Part shown: positions 62,452 through 64,000 of the stretch, in pieces
Layout: each line of letters begins with the position of its first letter
Position numbering within the stretch: the first letter of the stretch is position 1
Assembly: GCF_018100925.1 (NCBI RefSeq)
Contig: NZ_JAGJEH010000006.1
Coordinates: forward strand, 310,001 to 374,000
DNA from: Pseudoalteromonas luteoviolacea
GTDB lineage: Bacteria; Pseudomonadota; Gammaproteobacteria; Enterobacterales; Alteromonadaceae
Length of the DNA: 64,000 nucleotides
Direction of reading: 5' to 3'
Made by a program: the position numbers and the translations under genes
Notes under the pieces: generated by a model
Databases searched by the model: none
Seen by the model: only the letters and a program-made list of their open reading frames with translations
Told to the model about the DNA's origin: nothing

Positions 62452-63915
62452 CTATTCATCATAGTGCTGCTCCCATAATTTGTTGCTAAATCGATTGTTG
62501 GGATCTAGCTTTTTCTTTAGTTCAAAGAATTCTTTAGCTCTTGGGTAAGCATGGTTAAACTGCTCTGTCGTAGCGTGCAGTTGGTATGGTAAATAGTATG
62601 CTCCACCTTCAGAAATTACCGCATCAATCATTTCTCGACTCCACGCTTTAACCTCTGCCTTATCCCGTTCAGATGTTCCTTGGCGATAATAAACAACAAA
62701 AGCAAACACCTCTTCTCTCGCCCAAGCTAGCAGTGAACCTGTATCTGGCAGAGCGTGGCGTATTGATACATTAAGTACATTGACTTCATACGCCTTAAAA
62801 ATACCTGACATTTTTGCAGAGAAGCTGTCAAAACGGTCAATTGGTACGAAATACTCCCTTAGGACATAAGTTTCATTTTGTCGGCTTTTGGGTTCTAGCT
62901 CTTTAACATCATAACTGGCCTCATAGTTTCGCCATTGAACAGCTTCAGAAGAATACTGGATAGGCTCAACAATGTGCTGTCTCATCCATTTGCCAAGACC
63001 GGTATCAGCAACAAATTTAGCAGCTTTAGGTTGCCACCAATAATCCTTGTCACGTGAAATCAATTTCTCTTGCACAGTAAGCGGCTTTTCAGTTTTAACC
63101 CAGCTAACACTATTCACATGTGTATAATCTGGTGGGTAAATATCAGCATTATGAAAAACGACACTTGGGTTGCTTTTTACGTTCTGCTCAAAGAAAGAAG
63201 CGTATTGTTCGATCGTCATGTAGTCAGTTTTTCGACCAACTTTTAAATTTGGTACTAGCTCAAGAGTTGCCTCAGCGATAACACCCAGACCGCCATACCC
63301 TCCGATAACCCCAAAAAACACTTCCGAGTTTTCGTGTGGCGATGCACTAACAATAGAGCCATCGGCTAAAACAACTTTAATAGATTTAACCGACCTTATA
63401 ATTGGCCCTTCACCCATGTAGCGGCCATGTACATTAACACTCAAAGAACCGCCAACAGTAAAGTTTGCGTATGATTGCATGATTTTTATAGAGAGGTTTA
63501 CAGGGTCAATGACATCTTGAATATCACGCCAGCGAATACCACTTTGGACAGTAATTTCTTTTGCTTTGGGATCAAAAGAAATTACCTGATTAAACTCTCT
63601 CATATCTAGATGCAAATGATCTTCAAGCGCGATTTGACCGCCTTGGCTGTAGCGACCACCCCCAATGGATAGTTTTCCTTTTGTGTCGCTTATGGCGTTC
63701 TGAATATCCTCAATCGATTTGGGGGAAATTACCTTCGCAACCTCTATTGGGTTAAGTTGAGTTACATCGTTAACTATATTTACTTTACTAGGAGAGCTTT
63801 CTTCTTGAGGTGAAAAGTCAACGAATATGTAAATCGCAAACAACAGAATTAAGGCCAAAAATACACTTATAGTAATTGAGATAATTTTTAAAACTTTCTT
63901 GCCCTTAGCGTACAT
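62452..63915 (-). CDS. membrane-anchored FAD-binding oxidoreductase
   Basis: 487 aa. One N-terminal membrane helix (about 8-31), then a PCMH-type FAD domain (KLSIGGGRYSQGG, then YANFTVGGSLSVNVHGRY and GVIGGYGGLGVIAEATLEL) and a C-terminal substrate region ending LDPNNRFSNKLW, as in the FAD_binding_4 oxidases (alditol oxidase, lactone oxidases). The catalytic domain would be periplasmic. It lies upstream of a thioesterase and desaturase on the same strand, but REP pairs separate them. Substrate unknown. 63916-64000 shows no gene. Confidence 0.82.
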   Translation of the reverse strand: MYAKGKKVLKIISITISVFLALILLFAIYIFVDFSPQEESSPSKVNIVNDVTQLNPIEVAKVISPKSIEDIQNAISDTKGKLSIGGGRYSQGGQIALEDHLHLDMREFNQVISFDPKAKEITVQSGIRWRDIQDVIDPVNLSIKIMQSYANFTVGGSLSVNVHGRYMGEGPIIRSVKSIKVVLADGSIVSASPHENSEVFFGVIGGYGGLGVIAEATLELVPNLKVGRKTDYMTIEQYASFFEQNVKSNPSVVFHNADIYPPDYTHVNSVSWVKTEKPLTVQEKLISRDKDYWWQPKAAKFVADTGLGKWMRQHIVEPIQYSSEAVQWRNYEASYDVKELEPKSRQNETYVLREYFVPIDRFDSFSAKMSGIFKAYEVNVLNVSIRHALPDTGSLLAWAREEVFAFVVYYRQGTSERDKAEVKAWSREMIDAVISEGGAYYLPYQLHATTEQFNHAYPRAKEFFELKKKLDPNNRFSNKLWEQHYDE

Positions 63916-64000
63916 AAAACCCTGTTATTTGTTGTTTTTACGAGAAAACAGGCTAACATTTTATCCCCTACTTTCCAATACAGCAGACAGTACTTGGGTG

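Noticed and set aside
1..64000. CRISPR arrays, tRNA and rRNA genes
   Set aside because: No regularly spaced direct repeats with unique spacers, no cas-like genes, and no tRNA cloverleaf or rRNA segments were seen; the repeated GGGGTCAGAGTC cores are palindromic REP-like units, not CRISPR repeats.

Overview
The window looks like chromosome from a marine gammaproteobacterium of the Pseudoalteromonas type. This is inferred from overall gene content and protein style (ChrA, TcyP, argA with ARG boxes, spondin and fibrinogen-like secreted proteins, many one-component regulators) and moderate-to-low GC. No rRNA, tRNA or CRISPR array was seen. Gene names rest on motif and family recognition by eye, not on database searches.

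Left part (1-27.5 kb), mostly ordinary chromosome: a bicarbonate-permease-like gene cut by the window edge, with a small membrane protein and a divergent CbbR-like LysR regulator; a spondin-domain lipoprotein; a LysR/chrA divergent pair; a double-glycine small peptide; a zinc-ribbon membrane protein behind a 22-bp-arm palindrome with a Fur-like core; an orphan sdhC/sdhD-like pair lacking both haem-ligand histidines; argA behind three phased ARG boxes; an RtcB2-PrfH-phosphatase-like operon with overlapping genes; two paralogous six-cysteine secreted peptides followed by a membrane-anchored glutaredoxin; two acyltransferase-3 paralogues flanking a NarL/DesK-type two-component system; a DUF3859 protein, tcyP, an HxlR regulator opposite an SDR and bicupin gene, and a CadC-type regulator opposite a serine beta-lactamase-like hydrolase.

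Middle (27.9-39.4 kb): the most unusual region. The same three-part cassette occurs three times: Xre-type helix-turn-helix regulator, small glycine-motif peptide, then a roughly 190-aa polytopic membrane protein. Copies lie at 28.0-29.4, 35.9-37.0 and 38.3-39.4 kb. The regulators share a C-terminal Lys-Ser-Leu-Leu motif and the membrane proteins share an FRxQ/FRYK motif and an IY/VY-x-(N/S)-(F/Y) motif, so the cassettes are divergent homologues. The first copy has a decayed regulator. The second lies between 55-bp direct repeats made from the 3' end of another Xre gene. I know of no named system of this layout; a bacteriocin-like peptide with an immunity protein is one hypothesis. Between copies lies an NHL-propeller / small protein / chemoreceptor operon.

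Right part (39.5-64 kb): secreted proteins (fibrinogen-like, DUF6794 lipoprotein, a metallo-beta-lactamase fold protein without intact metal motif, subtilisin with P-domain), speD-speE with an ABC exporter, and an accessory stretch with many copies of a REP-like sequence (core GGGGTCAGAGTC), several as inverted pairs, plus one REP-associated tyrosine transposase likely to mobilise them. Among these are a PLD-nuclease/EVE-like fusion (candidate single-gene restriction), an AAA ATPase, an RHH/LysE/GNAT operon with a frameshifted LysE gene, a desaturase, a thioesterase whose C-terminus is encoded by REP sequence, and a membrane-anchored FAD oxidoreductase.
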